From Amanita rubescens (lineage: Eukaryota > Basidiomycota > Agaricomycetes > Agaricales > Amanitaceae): 64,000 nucleotides of DNA. The notes beneath the pieces are model-generated. The model saw nothing but the letters and a program-made list of their open reading frames with translations. It was not told where the DNA came from and did no database searches. Position 1 is the first letter of the stretch. Each line of letters begins with the position of its first letter. Positions 42,046-53,613 of this stretch are shown one piece after another. The DNA is taken from the NCBI GenBank assembly GCA_015039365.1, contig WION01000221.1:24681-88680 (forward strand). Direction: 5' to 3'. The position numbers and the translations under genes were made by a program.

Positions 42046-42319
42046 ACAGACCATCTGGTCATGTCACATGACCACAACAAGGAATGAACAAGGAATGATT
42101 CCTACCTAGTCCTAGTTCATTCCTAGTGACCATATTCCTAGGAACCTCCTAGATTCCTAGCAAAATGACTAGGAATGGATTAGGAATGGATTAGGAATGG
42201 TCTAGGAATCTTACAGCCAATTCACACTGTAAAAAACATGTTTTGTCTAGCTAGGAATCTAGGAATGATTCCTAGGAATGGTGGGACATTCCGCGCGGAA
42301 TCAGTGGCTAAGCGTAAAG
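42046..42319 (-). repeat. MITE-like repeat, inverted partner of 30868-31140
   Basis: Near-identical reverse complement of 30868-31140. It extends at its left with CTCCTTATATACCTGTGGGCC, a phrase also seen at about 6589-6620. Confidence 0.7.
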
Positions 42320-42597
42320 TACTCCCAAATCTTGCTTTGAAGGTAACTTGGCCAAGACATGCCCAATTTGAATGTTGTTGAGGGGAAATATAGAAGTAAA
42401 TTGTCATGTGACATGATGACTAGTTATATTACTAGGTACAGCAGGTTAGAGGCATTGAAGAATGTCAGGTGTCTAGATGCAGTTATGGTCAGTCAAATAT
42501 AGTTTTTGAAGATAACTTGGTCAAAACATGGCCAATTTGGACAAATTGTTTTTTCTTTGCAAGGATAGTATAGGATACATTGTCATATGACAATTGT
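42320..42597. repeat. Two copies of a GAAGATAACT...CCAATTTG repeat
   Basis: A unit with AACTTGGCCAAGACATG and CCAATTTG occurs at about 42343-42372 and 42509-42542. Another copy is at 43265-43310. Confidence 0.5.
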
Positions 42598-43030
42598 TCC
42601 GAGGCTGAAGTCGAAGACGAAGGCTTCGGTCTTTTAATCGGCGAGAATGCGGTGGAAAGCTAATGGTCAGTTAAGCGCCGGGAGTTGCCGAGGCGCGACT
42701 TGCCAAGCCGTGCCAAACAACGCTTACCGTTGCTCGTAATTACTCGCCTATGAATGCCCTGTCTGGGCCCATCCAACCGCCATCAGTGCCCCGTGGTCGT
42801 TTACGCCCAGTCCAACCGCTAGATTTGGCTGGGCGACTCGGACATGTGAACACTGAAGATTGGCCAGAGTGACTGATCAATCCGACGGATTTCAGCCTAC
42901 TGCCGTCTATCATGAAGCTCGCAAATACTCAACTTGAAGTAGCTTTACTACGTTGTCAGGCTTCCCACCTCTCTTGGTCTTAAAAAGGCCTCGGACCTGC
43001 CACGCGGAGCGGTGGCCCACTCCTGACAAG
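42598..43030 (+). mobile_element. Mini-Helitron (433 bp, non-autonomous)
   Basis: The 5' end (T)TCCGAGGC is followed by GACGAAGGCTTCGG. The 3' end is GCCTCGGACCTGCCAC, GCGGAGC, GGTGGCCCAC, TCCTGA, CAAG|T, with a GCCAC/GTGGC hairpin. The ends match those of the autonomous Helitron at 8358-17210. It has no coding frame and is clearly more GC-rich than its surroundings. Confidence 0.75.
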
Positions 43031-44284
43031 TTGGTCTACATCAGTCACAGCATTTTTGACACTTTCCAATGACCATCACAGTGAATGAGTCAGGTAACCA
43101 TTCAAATCCAGCACACTCAGTAGCATAACAGATGTTCAATCCTTGGATGTGAGGCTGTGCACACCTTTACAATGCTCCCACAACCATGACAAAAAAAAGG
43201 ATCATCAACTTTGGCCCATAAATGACTAAGATATACCCAAATCATGCTGCTCACACCTATAAAACTTGTTTTGAAGATAACTCAGCCAAAACATGACCAA
43301 TTTGGATAAATTTTTTTTTGTCTTGAAGGGGAAATGTAGGGCTACATTGCTACCTAATTATAACCAGTTCAGGACCGGTCATGACCGGTTTTCATCGGTC
43401 ACAGTATTGTCAACATTTTCAAGGACCGTAACTGATCATTATTCAAAACCAGTAGGACCGTGACTGCTGGTCTTAAAAAGACCGGTCACAAATCGGACCA
43501 GTCACGGTCCTGTGACTGGTCCTCCAAACACTATCTGTGTGCACGGAGTTGGGCGATTTCTCACCTTCGGAGCTGGAGTTTCGGTGTCCAGAAGGAGACA
43601 ACCTGGGCTTGCCTCTGCGACGAAAAAGCACTGAGATTGAAGGGGCAGAGACATTGGAGATGGCATAATGGCCAATGAGGGAGGGGCCTGTCTTTGATTG
43701 AGTGTTGGGCATGATTGGACGCACGCGCACAAGTCTGAATATACTGTAAGGACGGTGATCCTAATTGGGATGGAGCCCAGGAACTAAGTCGCGGACAGGG
43801 ATGGATGGAGTATAACGGAGTCTGGGACGTAGTGGGGAAAGGCTAGGCTTCAGCGTGCAAGCTGCGCCGTGCTAATGTACGTCTTGCCTAAACTTTGGCA
43901 GAATGCTCTGGAGTCCGGGATGGAGTCTGGGACCAGAGTCCAGAGGGCGAGCGGTCTGGATGAGGTCTTAGACGATAAGAGACAGGGAATCAATGCGAGT
44001 TGGGGCACAATCCAAGTCGATATTCGGACTACTGTATGAATACAAGTGAGGCCTTATATACGTAGTCCGACAAGGGGTTCTATGGCTGTGTTCTGATAAG
44101 CGAGGAAACCATAGAGATATGGAACAGAAAGTGGAGTTGAGCATATGGTACAAAGGGATAGTGATACCAGTGATGCCCGAGATGAAACAAGAGGTGAAAC
44201 AAGTATGGAAAATACGTAGAAAGGAACTTAGCAAATGTCAGGGAAAGTATGGAGTCTGAGCACGGAGTTGTGACAGAGTTGTGA
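43031..44284. other. Mixed repeat DNA with a hAT-type MITE fragment; no supported gene
   Basis: 43360-43536 is a GACCGGTC-rich fragment that ends in the reverse complement of TAGTGTTTGGAGGACC. Next to it a minus frame (43711 to about 43562, ATG in MPNTQSKTG, donor-like GGTGAGAA) could be the first exon of a broken gene, but no downstream exon is found. The rest contains GGAGTCTGGGA-like words and no open frame of note. Confidence 0.35.
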
Positions 44285-44556
44285 CGGATATGACAAGTGC
44301 CAACTTATCTGACTTATACTGCCTTATATGGCTTAATTCTTATTGTGAACAGGCTTGTAGCACAGAAAAATAAGGCACTTTAAGTCAAATAGTAAGTGCA
44401 TATTTAAGTAAAAAAAAAGTAGGAGACCTGTCTTAAAGTGTCTTAATTTTTAAGTCACCTAAGACAAAAAAAATGTTACTTACTTAATCTTGTCTTAATT
44501 TACTTGTGCAAGTAGTTTAAGTCCAATATAAGTCAATTAAGTCGGAACCCATTTTC
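44285..44556 (-). repeat. Truncated copy of the 6181-6933 MITE
   Basis: It matches 6181-6450 in reverse, ending GTCGGAACCCATTTTCCTGA. The other terminus is absent. It is the last transposon relic before the host genes. Confidence 0.75.
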
Positions 44557-44749
44557 CTGATGTGCTAATGTTAAAAATAGGTAATATTAAGCCTGTCTCT
44601 ACTAACAGGCTAATTACATATAATTATTGACATATGTACATCTTTTTCTGATGTACCATTGTGGGTGTTGTCTACAGGTAGTCAAACTACAACTGTTATG
44701 ACTGACACACTCAGGCTGGTCACCCTAGCAGGCTCATACAATGTAGTAC

Positions 44750-47266
44750 TCATAAATGCAAACTTGGTACATGAAGCTGAGAGCTTGACGGACTACGATT
44801 AAAATACCCAGCACCTTGATTGTCCCTTCCTTCCAACATGTTAGTACTTGTGACTGCGGAACGAGGTAGAAGAACAGGCTGTATAGGCATTGTATAATGA
44901 ACGCCCAAATCTTCTAAGATCATCTTGAGACTTCTCATGAAGGCAGTTCGCCGTTCCCAACGACCACCCCAGTCTTGCCAATTAGGCCTGTCTATCTCAG
45001 ATGTTAGCAGAACACAACAGACATATGATGATACGACATACGCTCAACTGCTACAATCAGATGTATTGCATTCTGGTATTCCATCTTGTCTATGTTCACA
45101 GAGCAACCAGACCATTCACGGCTGTTTGCAGCAATATAACTGTTGACCCTCGCCTTGATTGCTTCAATCACATCCATAGGTGTATCGTAAGACACAGTGA
45201 CCGTTGTTGATTCCCACCTGCAATAAATTGGAACATCTCAGCCGTACCAAACAAGGGGTTAACTCACATGGATTTACTTCGCCTTAGATTATGAACTAAT
45301 TTCTGACTTGCTAATAATGAATTCGGGGCTACGATCTCCACCCCATCTACTCTGCGGAAGGTCGTGGAGAACAAGCCGAATTCACGAACAAAAAGGGGCT
45401 ATCGAACAAACAATTGAAAAAAAGAAAAAAACAGCAATCAGAGAAACAATACCTGATCATCAATCATCACTAGGTCTCCGACGTCAAAAACATGTGTTGA
45501 AAATATAAAGATCAGCTACGTGATCGCCATCATTAGCAGCCTTTCCCGGGTAACTTGGAAACCCACGGATCCAAAGAGAGCAGCAGCGGAGTTGCCAAAA
45601 ATGAAAGAGAACCCCAGAATAACAGTTGCCAACGGAACCAAGGACGCAAGCGAGTCAGAGCGGTTGAATATAAGAAGACAGATGAAAATGACTGCAGCGA
45701 GCACTACAGAGAGAAGTACAGCATCCAATTTCGCGACAATGGATCCTACATCCTATAGTTTGTCGTTGACATACAAATCAAGAACGTGTATGCTCAACGC
45801 ACTTTGAGGCCAGCTGTTAATGCTTTTCTTTCTCGGTAGATCCTCTGAACCGCTTCTCGCATTTCAACTTTTGATATATCCCCATTGTCATCTTTATCGA
45901 ACAACGCAAATGCGCGATGCTTGTATTTTCTTTAGACAAGGCATCACAATCATTCGTAGATTTGCTTACTGCTTCTGCAGTTGTGCGAAAATAAGGATAA
46001 AAATCTAAAGGGAAAACCAACGTCAACAACTTCGAAAGCATTATGACGATTACTGTACCTCCCACATTGAGGCACGATCTTGAGGGATTCAGGTCACTGA
46101 ATAACTTCCTAGCGAGCTTTCTTGCCGAATACAATCCACCGCTTCTGTAGAATTTTGAGTTCTTGAGCGCCACTTGTCCGATCGCCCCTCCAACCTGTGA
46201 ATCTCGCCTCGTCAGACTATGAGCGGTCGAAGCTATAATGGTCATGCACTTGGTCCACAATAACACTTGCTATGGTTCTCGACCTGCGAGGTATCTTCGA
46301 TCTATGATTTGAGACTTCAGACTCTTCCTTCTCATTGAGCAGTGCAGAATCTATTGTCCCTCGGTTGTAGATTTGATCATTATCTGCATCTACCATTCCT
46401 CCAGCTGATTCGTGGGTCTTGTGGCCCTTCCTGCCGTAGAACGTTGCATTAAGAGCCGGTGCGTTGGACAACTGATGGAGGACTTTGAGCGCTAGCTTGT
46501 TTTCGATAATACGCTCAGCTGATGCTCTCCGATGAAAATTGATTGCAACAAAGTGCAAGAAGAACTTCTCGACGAGAAGTAGCACGCTCGCGGAAAAAAG
46601 AGCCTAACCAACATTACAAACTAGTTTCTTGGATTGTGACGAAGAACATACCTGCATCACTCTATTAATTATCACCCAGTAGTAGCCAGATGGTTGATAC
46701 GCTACTGTGATTATGGACAAAGCTATCCAAGCCCATGATACATCTAGAACGAGCTTCAACCAACCCGAAACTGCCATAGTTAACTATAAAATTATAAGGT
46801 TCCCTATAGGTAGCATACGGGACAATCAAATTACCTCCAATTGAGATTTTAATCGCTCAGCTTGTCCCCCAACTAAGTTTGCCGCCGCTCTTGCAATCAG
46901 AGGAATTGCATCGACGACTAGGTATGTTCCACAGCTGGCAGCCCAAATAACTGCTAGCCAGAGCGACCAGACGTAGATCTGCAGCTTGACACGCGATTCT
47001 CGAAAGCGCAAGTTGACGACAAGTAGCGGTATAATGAGGATAGCGACCCCAAGCATACCGACCAAGAGGACTCGAATCGGCCTTGCCAACTTCAGAAATG
47101 TCAACCAAAGGCGCCTCCCCCTCTTCGCCTTCAGATTTTTTTCGTCTTCTATCCCGTCCTCGTCCTCGTGATCCCGGTCGAATTCATCAGAGGAGTTGGT
47201 TGCTGTATCAGACTCAGAGTCGTGCGGTAGTTGAGTCTCGTTGTGGGTTTCATCGGTGGATCGCAT
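44750..47266 (-). CDS. MscS-like mechanosensitive ion channel with EF-hand
   Basis: A stretch-gated channel of internal membranes in fungi (Msy1/Msy2 type). Start at the Met of MRSTDETHNE (47266). After an acidic N-terminus come membrane segments (LLVGMLGVAILIIPLLVV; WLAVIWAASCGTYLVV), a segment ending YWVIINRVMQ (~46680), the FLHFVAINFH block (46550), a long cytosolic loop, an EF-hand (FALFDKDDNGDISKVEM, ~45890), and the pore-lining helix PLATVILGFSFIFGNSA (~45620). HVFDVGDLVMIDDQ (~45480) opens the MscS beta domain. The C-terminal exons are at about 45360, 45190-45040 and 44970-44750. Introns are about 50 bases with GT-AG ends. Upstream Met codons to 47395 are in frame, so the start may lie earlier. 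The product is confident; the exon ends are approximate. Confidence 0.85.
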
Positions 47267-47507
47267 AGCTTGCTTTCGGTAGAAGTAGGACGATACGGTA
47301 TAAATGATGAGTGGATAATGTGCTATACTGTGGTACACCCGACGCGAACGTGCGAAATATGTACCACCTCGATGGATGGATAATATCAAAGCCATTCATG
47401 TATTCAAATCACCCTAAAATCTACTCAAACAATGATTGTGCCGTTTCTTAATATGTCTACCCATGCTCAAAACGAATGACGTTGTTGGCCAAGTAAGGTC
47501 CCTGTTA

Positions 47508-48256
47508 CTACAAACCGACACTTATCAGGTCGTCTAACGGAGGTAAATTGTCCCCAGTCACTCTCTCGCCCAACGCAACCCTTTTGAGTTGCTCATATGC
47601 TCTGTCCCAGTCGCCATTGACGATGACAACATCATGAACATCTGGCTGCTTCGCGTATCGAATCTCGTCAAGGGCCGTGGTTAGGCGATCTTGGATCGAA
47701 GCCTCAGAATCTGTTGCCCGTTTTAGCAGCCGATCACGGAGCACAGAGATGCTCGGGGGGGATAGGAAAAGGAAGACAGGATTCAAGCTAGTCTGTTTTA
47801 TCTGCCGTATCCCCTAAAAGCGGTTTGGCAAGTTATGGAATGTATCAGAGACACGACATACCTGGGCCTCTATATCTAAGATACAACGTTTTCCTTGCTG
47901 CTGAACCAATCGCACGGCCTCAAAACTAGTTCCGTAATAATTGCCGGAAAATTGAGCATATTCAATGAATGCGCCCTCCTGGATAAGATCCAGGAATTTC
48001 TGACGGGTAACAAAATGATAACTTTGGCCGTGGATCTCGTTCGGGCGGGGATCGCGCGTCGTGTCTTCAAGGCAAACAATATCAAATATGAAATGGAAAG
48101 ACAAAGAAGAGCACAAAGCATACGGGACACACTAAATCCAAACTTGTCTGGAAATTCTGAGAATAAGCGCTGGAGCAGGGTGCTCTTGCCGACACCGGAT
48201 GGGCCAGAAATGACCAGCGGACGAAGAAAGTCGGGGCAGAGCGACATTGATATCAA
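47508..48256 (-). CDS. GUK1: Guanylate kinase
   Basis: It phosphorylates GMP to GDP with ATP in the cytosol. Three exons: 48256-48124, 48064-47862 and 47813-47508, giving 213 residues, the usual length. The P-loop [10 protein letters not shown] lies near residue 20, [12 protein letters not shown] and YHFVTR are the GMP-binding segments, and LDIEAQ-GIRQIK (across intron 2) is the conserved core before LFLSPPS. Intron 1 splits the His codon before TTRD. The Met at 48247 (MSLCPDF) is an alternative start. It is divergent from the kinase gene, with 156 bases between start codons. Confidence 0.92.
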
Positions 48257-48412
48257 CTGTCACACAGACACGTGACGGCATGGTCACTCTGTCACTACAC
48301 TTCCATTTTAGCCACTGACCTTGTTGCCCTCCTCCTTATTTCCTACCCTGGCCTCCTCCCTTCTCTTTCTAAACCACTCCTTTCCCCTTGCACGACCCGC
48401 TCACGCTATCTT
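48257..48412. promoter_or_regulatory. Short divergent promoter between guanylate kinase and protein kinase
   Basis: Only 156 bases separate the start codons. The plus side is C/T-rich (48300-48400), a pattern common just upstream of fungal start codons. No clear TATA box. Confidence 0.4.
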
Positions 48413-50112
48413 ATGGGGGCTTTGTGTTGCAGACCACAGCCAATCGACTTTGATGGGGAAGTCAGTCTCTTTCATTTCGTTCTTTTGCGTTGCGTAGGGA
48501 AAGGTGCTTTTGGCAAGGTGCATATTCAAGCTTTATCTTGCGATTTCTTACCAATGCTCTATCGTCAGGTCAGAGTCGTTCAGCATAAACAAGGCCGCGA
48601 ACTATATGCTCTGAAGTATATCAACAAAACCAAATGTGTCAAGATGAAGGCTGTAGCAAACATAGTTCAGGAGCGCCGATTACTTGAAGAGGTGCTTATT
48701 TCATTCGGCTTCCGATGAGCTCATGAAATACCATAAACTCCTTCAGATTGATCATCCATTTATAGTCAATCTCCGTTATGCGTTTCAGGATGACGAGAAC
48801 TGCTTTTTTGTTCTCGATCTGATGCTTGGCGGCGACCTCCGTTGTACGTACCTCTTTGGCAAAATATGCTCATCTTGTTTATCACCGCTCAGTTCACTTA
48901 GAGCGTATGGGATCAATGTCAGAGGAAGCCGTCCGATTTTATGTCGCACAGGTCTCCTCTGGACTTGCTTACCTTCATGAGAATAACATTATGCATCGGT
49001 GTGGCCTATTCGAAAGCCGAAGTTCTTTTTATTGACGTTAGTTTAGTGACCTCAAGCCCGATAATATTCTTCTGGACGAGCGTGGTAATGCCCACCTAAC
49101 GGATTTCAACATTGCAGTACATTTTGGTGAAAGGCGATTAACTGGTGTAGCCGGATCCATGGCCTACATGGCCCCAGAGTGTGTGACTTCCCTGTCAGCT
49201 TTGATCAGGTTTGCTCAGATGCTGCTGTAGGATTTTGAATAAGCGTGGGTATACCTATCATATTGACTGGTGGTCACTTGGAGTCTGCGCGTACGAGTTG
49301 ATATTTGGACGCAGGCCGTTTCGAGGCAGGACCAACAGTGATTTGACGTATAGCATCACAAAAGATCCGCTAAAATGGCCCGAAGACGCGGAGAAAAAAT
49401 GCAGCAGAGCCGGTATGCAAGTTTTGAAAGGGGTATGTCGGACACCATATAGCTATATTATGACATCAACCATGGTGTGCAGTTGCTGGACCGAGATACT
49501 TCCAAACGACTTTGCTGTAAACCACACGGAGAAGGCTTCCAAGAATTCAAGAGACACATATGGTTTAGACCCATTGACTGGGATTCATTGGAGACCAAGC
49601 AGCAGACATCTCCTTTTGTTCCTGACGTATGGCGTTGGTTTTCTCCTCATTACTCATAAAGTTATAATTCTTTATCTAGGGTAAAAAGGCCAATTTTGAT
49701 GCGTCACACGAGCTAGAAGAACTGCTATTGGAAGATAATCCTTTAAAGGCTCGGGCACGGAAAGCAAATCAGGACAATTTATCAGCCGAGATGAAGCAAA
49801 TGGAAGAACAGTGAGTGAACCACTTAAAATTTACTTTATTTTGTACTTCAACGATACATTCATTCCAGATTTACTTGTTACGACTTCAAAAAAATGCAAC
49901 GCCGTTCTTACTACCCTCAAAATCAGCATTTAGTCTCGACAGTTACGGCGACCTCATCAGGGATAGCATCTTCAAGGCCTGGAACACCTGCTAATGAGCT
50001 TCGAGGCGTTGATGGAGCAATTGCCGTAACCAGAAACTCGGTTGACTTTAATGGCGCCGATTCCGAGAACTATCAATCAGAGCAACCAATATCAGAGAAA
50101 ACCTTCTCATAG
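48413..50112 (+). CDS. STK32/YANK-like AGC serine/threonine kinase
   Basis: Nine exons (48413-48517, 48569-48691, 48747-48843, 48893-48998, 49047-49178, 49231-49432, 49483-49626, 49680-49810, 49869-50112) give 427 residues in frame. The N-terminus MGALCC offers Gly2 for myristoylation and two cysteines for palmitoylation, so membrane attachment is likely. Motifs: VGKGAFGKV glycine loop, YALKYINK lysine, HRDLKPDN catalytic loop, TDFNIA in place of DFG (as in animal STK32 kinases), MAPE, DWWSLGV. A C-terminal Ser/Thr-rich tail follows. Substrates are unknown. Confidence 0.88.
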
Positions 50113-50463
50113 TGTGCGAATGCCCACCTTCAGACCAGACCATCGTGCTAATGTTAGTCGAACAGAACTGTCCTCCGAAAGCTATTGGATAGCTTGTCAT
50201 TTGTACCTCATTCTTTGCTTTCGACTTCTTCTCTAATCTACGCATTAATCTACTAACTTTTCAGCACTACCGATCACTTTTCACTCTCATTTCATACTTA
50301 CTGTGAACTATATAATAGTTGGATGCCACTCGAAGTTGTCGTAATACCCTGTAACGAAACCACATGACCATTGACCACACCTGTCATTAATTCATTCTTG
50401 ATTATGAATGTACCTAACAGCGTTATGTAAAGTGACTTAATCAACAGCAATCACGACGTCGAC
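50113..50463. other. Intergenic region (350 bp)
   Basis: 3' flank of the kinase gene and promoter of the ligase gene. Nothing repetitive or coding is seen. Confidence 0.4.
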
Positions 50464-53400
50464 ATGGATAACGGCGTGCCATTCTCGTAGTCAGTCATAC
50501 CTTGTTGCATGTCGAATATCTGATCATTAATCATTCTTAGTCTTGGTGAATTGCTAAATGAATTGGCGAAAATTCATAGCCACGGACATCACCGTGGCAG
50601 AAAACATAATCACCCCGCTTTGCGAGTCTTTGTTTGTTGGGTAGACGAACTTAGGCGTCGTTTTACACTGCTTCCGGCTGGAACTACGCGCAGCGTGTTT
50701 CGGCTTCTCTTTCCAGAAGAAGATGTGCAGCGGAAGTATGGCATGCAAGAGAAGCTCTTGTGTACTCATCTAGCTCAGTGTACAAGTGTACCGATCGAGG
50801 AATTACGTCGCTGGGATGTGGAAGGTTTTTCAGGATGTCTTGGACAAGAATTTCAGAAAGCATTGCTAACACGGTCAAGCACGGTAATTCCGGCCCTGTG
50901 CCTCGCTCTTCTCTCGCTCACAATATGTCCAGGAAGACCAGAGCATCGAGAGTCCACTATCGATATCTGATGTAGATAATTTGCTTGATGAGCTAGCATC
51001 AACGTCAGAATATTCCGCCTTTTCTTTGCGCTCTAACAATCCAACCCCTCGCACCCCTCAAACCATTCTGCGCCAACTATACCGATCGTTGTCACCCTCG
51101 GATGCATCCTTTGTCACTCAAATCATTCTGAAAGATCTCCGACCGCTCCTATATCCTTTACCTAGCGATCATTACACCTCGGCTCTCACGAGCTATAATA
51201 GCAACTCGGTTCAACCTCTTTCTGTAGAAGATGCGATGCGAATCTGGGATGTCAGCGGACAGTTATTGAAAGCATATCGGCTTAAGCCTGTGATCGACAG
51301 TGTGACCATTGCCTCTGAGGATTCTGTAAATTTACTTGGAATGGTTGGTTCATTTATTCAGGTAATCGTATTTGTTATTTAATGAAGACCAGTTTTGACA
51401 TGGCTAAGTAGATCCCGAAGTCCCAGAAGGGAAGAAGCTGTTTGCATGCTCTGTCTTATTTTAAGCAAGCTAAACGTGTATGGGTGGAAACAAAATACGA
51501 TGGCGAAAGGGCTCAAATTCATCTTGAAATTCTTCCAACGGGCGAATCCAAAATAACTATCTTTAGCAAAAGCAAGCGAAATTCAACGCAAGACAGAGAA
51601 GCAATCCACGGAACAATACAGCGTGCAGTTGGCATGTCTGGGACTCAACCAACGGAGCGATTCAAATGCAACATAGTACTGGATGCGGAAATGGTTGCAT
51701 GTCACGGAAACGCCATCGACGGCAAGTATACACTTCTTTCTGATAAGTACACAATTCATTTGTTCGTCAGAATTTTGGAGAATTCGTGATCTACTCGCAA
51801 ATGAAAAGTCCAGGTGAGTCCTTGACTACCGTTTGGTTTCTACAATACTTTACCATGATTCAATACCGCATCAGGGCGTCAAATGATGATAGGGATCGCC
51901 ACTTGGGCCTTGTTTTCTTTGATATATTGGTTCTAGATTCATTGCCACTAACTCAACTCCCCTATTCTCAACGGCGAGAATTGCTAGAATCTGTCATAGA
52001 GACTTCCGTTGGGCATATCTTCTTGGCCGAGCGAACACCCATTGATCTTACTACGGCAAATCCAGAACGCCAATTGCAAGCGACATTTGCCCAATCAATA
52101 GCCAGTTTTGAAGAAGGGGTTGTGCTGAAGGCAGACGAATCAACATATCACGATTACCGCCTCCCTTGGGTCAAATTGAAGAAAGATTACATCCCAGGTT
52201 ACGGAGATGCAGTAGATTTGGTAATTTTGGGTGCCTCGTGGGACAAAAAACGAGGTAGGGAGCTACGCGGTAAGGTGTTATACGTTCTCTCCTCGTCTTC
52301 CTCCAATAAGCATACCTTAGTCCCGCCAACGACCTACACGACCTTTTATATTGGAGCCCTTGCCAATGCAAAGCAGATTGACGCTAATGTACGTTCTATC
52401 AAGTCTGGTCAGTAGATCCCACGCTGACATATAAAATAGAGCACTTTGAAACCCCATTTCTACGTCTATTTTACCGTGTCATATGGACTAACAAGAGAGC
52501 AGTTGGAAGACCTCAACTTTTCCATCAAGAGCTTAGGTACTTTACCCTATAGACAACTTTTGGTAAGTGCCCTGACCAACGAAGGAGTTCCTCTAAATTT
52601 TCCGGCCAAAGGATTCCATGGGATACACTTTCACCCTGAGTCCAAGCCTTCCGGTGCCTCCGGCCGTCGTATTCGCTCAGCCACTCTTAGCAGAACTTGT
52701 TGGCGCAGGCTTCACGAAGTCTGTGAATTGTAAGGTAAGCGATTGTTATATCAGCTCACAAATGATTGGCGAGCTCTCAGTACTATGAACTTCGTTTCCC
52801 GAGGTTCTCTCGGGTCTATCGCATGGCTGAGAGAACCTGGAGGGATGGTGTCGACCTTCCAGGACTCCAAGAAATTGCGATGCGATGCGTAGGCAAGGAT
52901 AGGCCACTCAAAGATGTGGACGATTGGTGTAATGAGCTTTGGGGCACAAGTTCATCCCCGAGCGTAAGATCACGCCTCAAGCGTAAGGCGTCCGTCGACA
53001 TTTGGCAGCATAGGCTTGCATCCTTGGATGGTGACTCCAAAGGGTTCAATTCCACGAGTACCATGTCTACAGATTTGGAGCATACAGCGTTTAGTCCTAG
53101 ATTTTCCGTTACGCACATCGCAGATCCAATTCCAGATACTCCTCTGCAGCCCCAAAGCGCAAAGGAGCTCCAAGAGCCGTCTGGGTATGATCATGTGTTG
53201 CAGGACGCTCTGGTATGGTTCTCAAAAGGGGTGGACAAATCAACATGGAAAGAAATTATTCCGTCAAACCGTCGCCTGCACGCCTTGGAATCTTTGTTAC
53301 TGGGATGTGGTTGGAATGGAACACCCTCCAGAACGCGGAATGGAATAAAACGGGGCATTGCGATGGTCCACAACCACAGGTGCAAAGATGTCGTGGAGAC

Positions 53401-53545
53401 GTTGAGGAAATGCAAGCATGATGCCGATGTGAACAAATCGCAAGTGATCCGCAGGCCGGTTCTAGTTGTGGATGCCACCAGTTTTCGGTTCGGGGATGAC
53501 ATCGAGAGCCATGTTGTATTCAGGCTTGAAGCTTGTGAACGCTAG
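50464..53545 (+). CDS. ATP-dependent DNA ligase, LIG4-like, without visible BRCT domains
   Basis: A tiny first exon (50464-50486, MDNGVPFS) joins SLGELLNELAKIH at 50541, a start typical of ligase IV N-termini. Then RSVFRLLFPEEDVQRKYGMQE, the motif I lysine in ETKYDGERAQIH (~51493), DAEMV (III), LVFFDILVLDS (IIIa), EGVVLKA (IV) and WVKLKKDY (V). The OB-fold is followed by a YYELRFPR block (~52783) and a Ser-rich tail to 53545. At least eight introns; the one after GCCATCGACG (51721) needs a GC donor (GCAAGT) to keep the frame AIDEFWRIRD. Canonical LIG4 carries two BRCT repeats for XRCC4 binding; none is obvious, so this may be a paralogous fungal ligase rather than the end-joining enzyme. Confidence 0.82.
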
Positions 53546-53613
53546 CGCTGGGCTGTTATATATTATTAGCACACTATACATAAACATAACATGTGCATAA
53601 CTCCTCTGTAAAC

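Noticed and set aside
43562..43711. First exon of a host gene (MPNTQSKTG..., donor-like end)
   Set aside because: No second exon was found, and a MITE fragment adjoins it. It is left as unassigned sequence.
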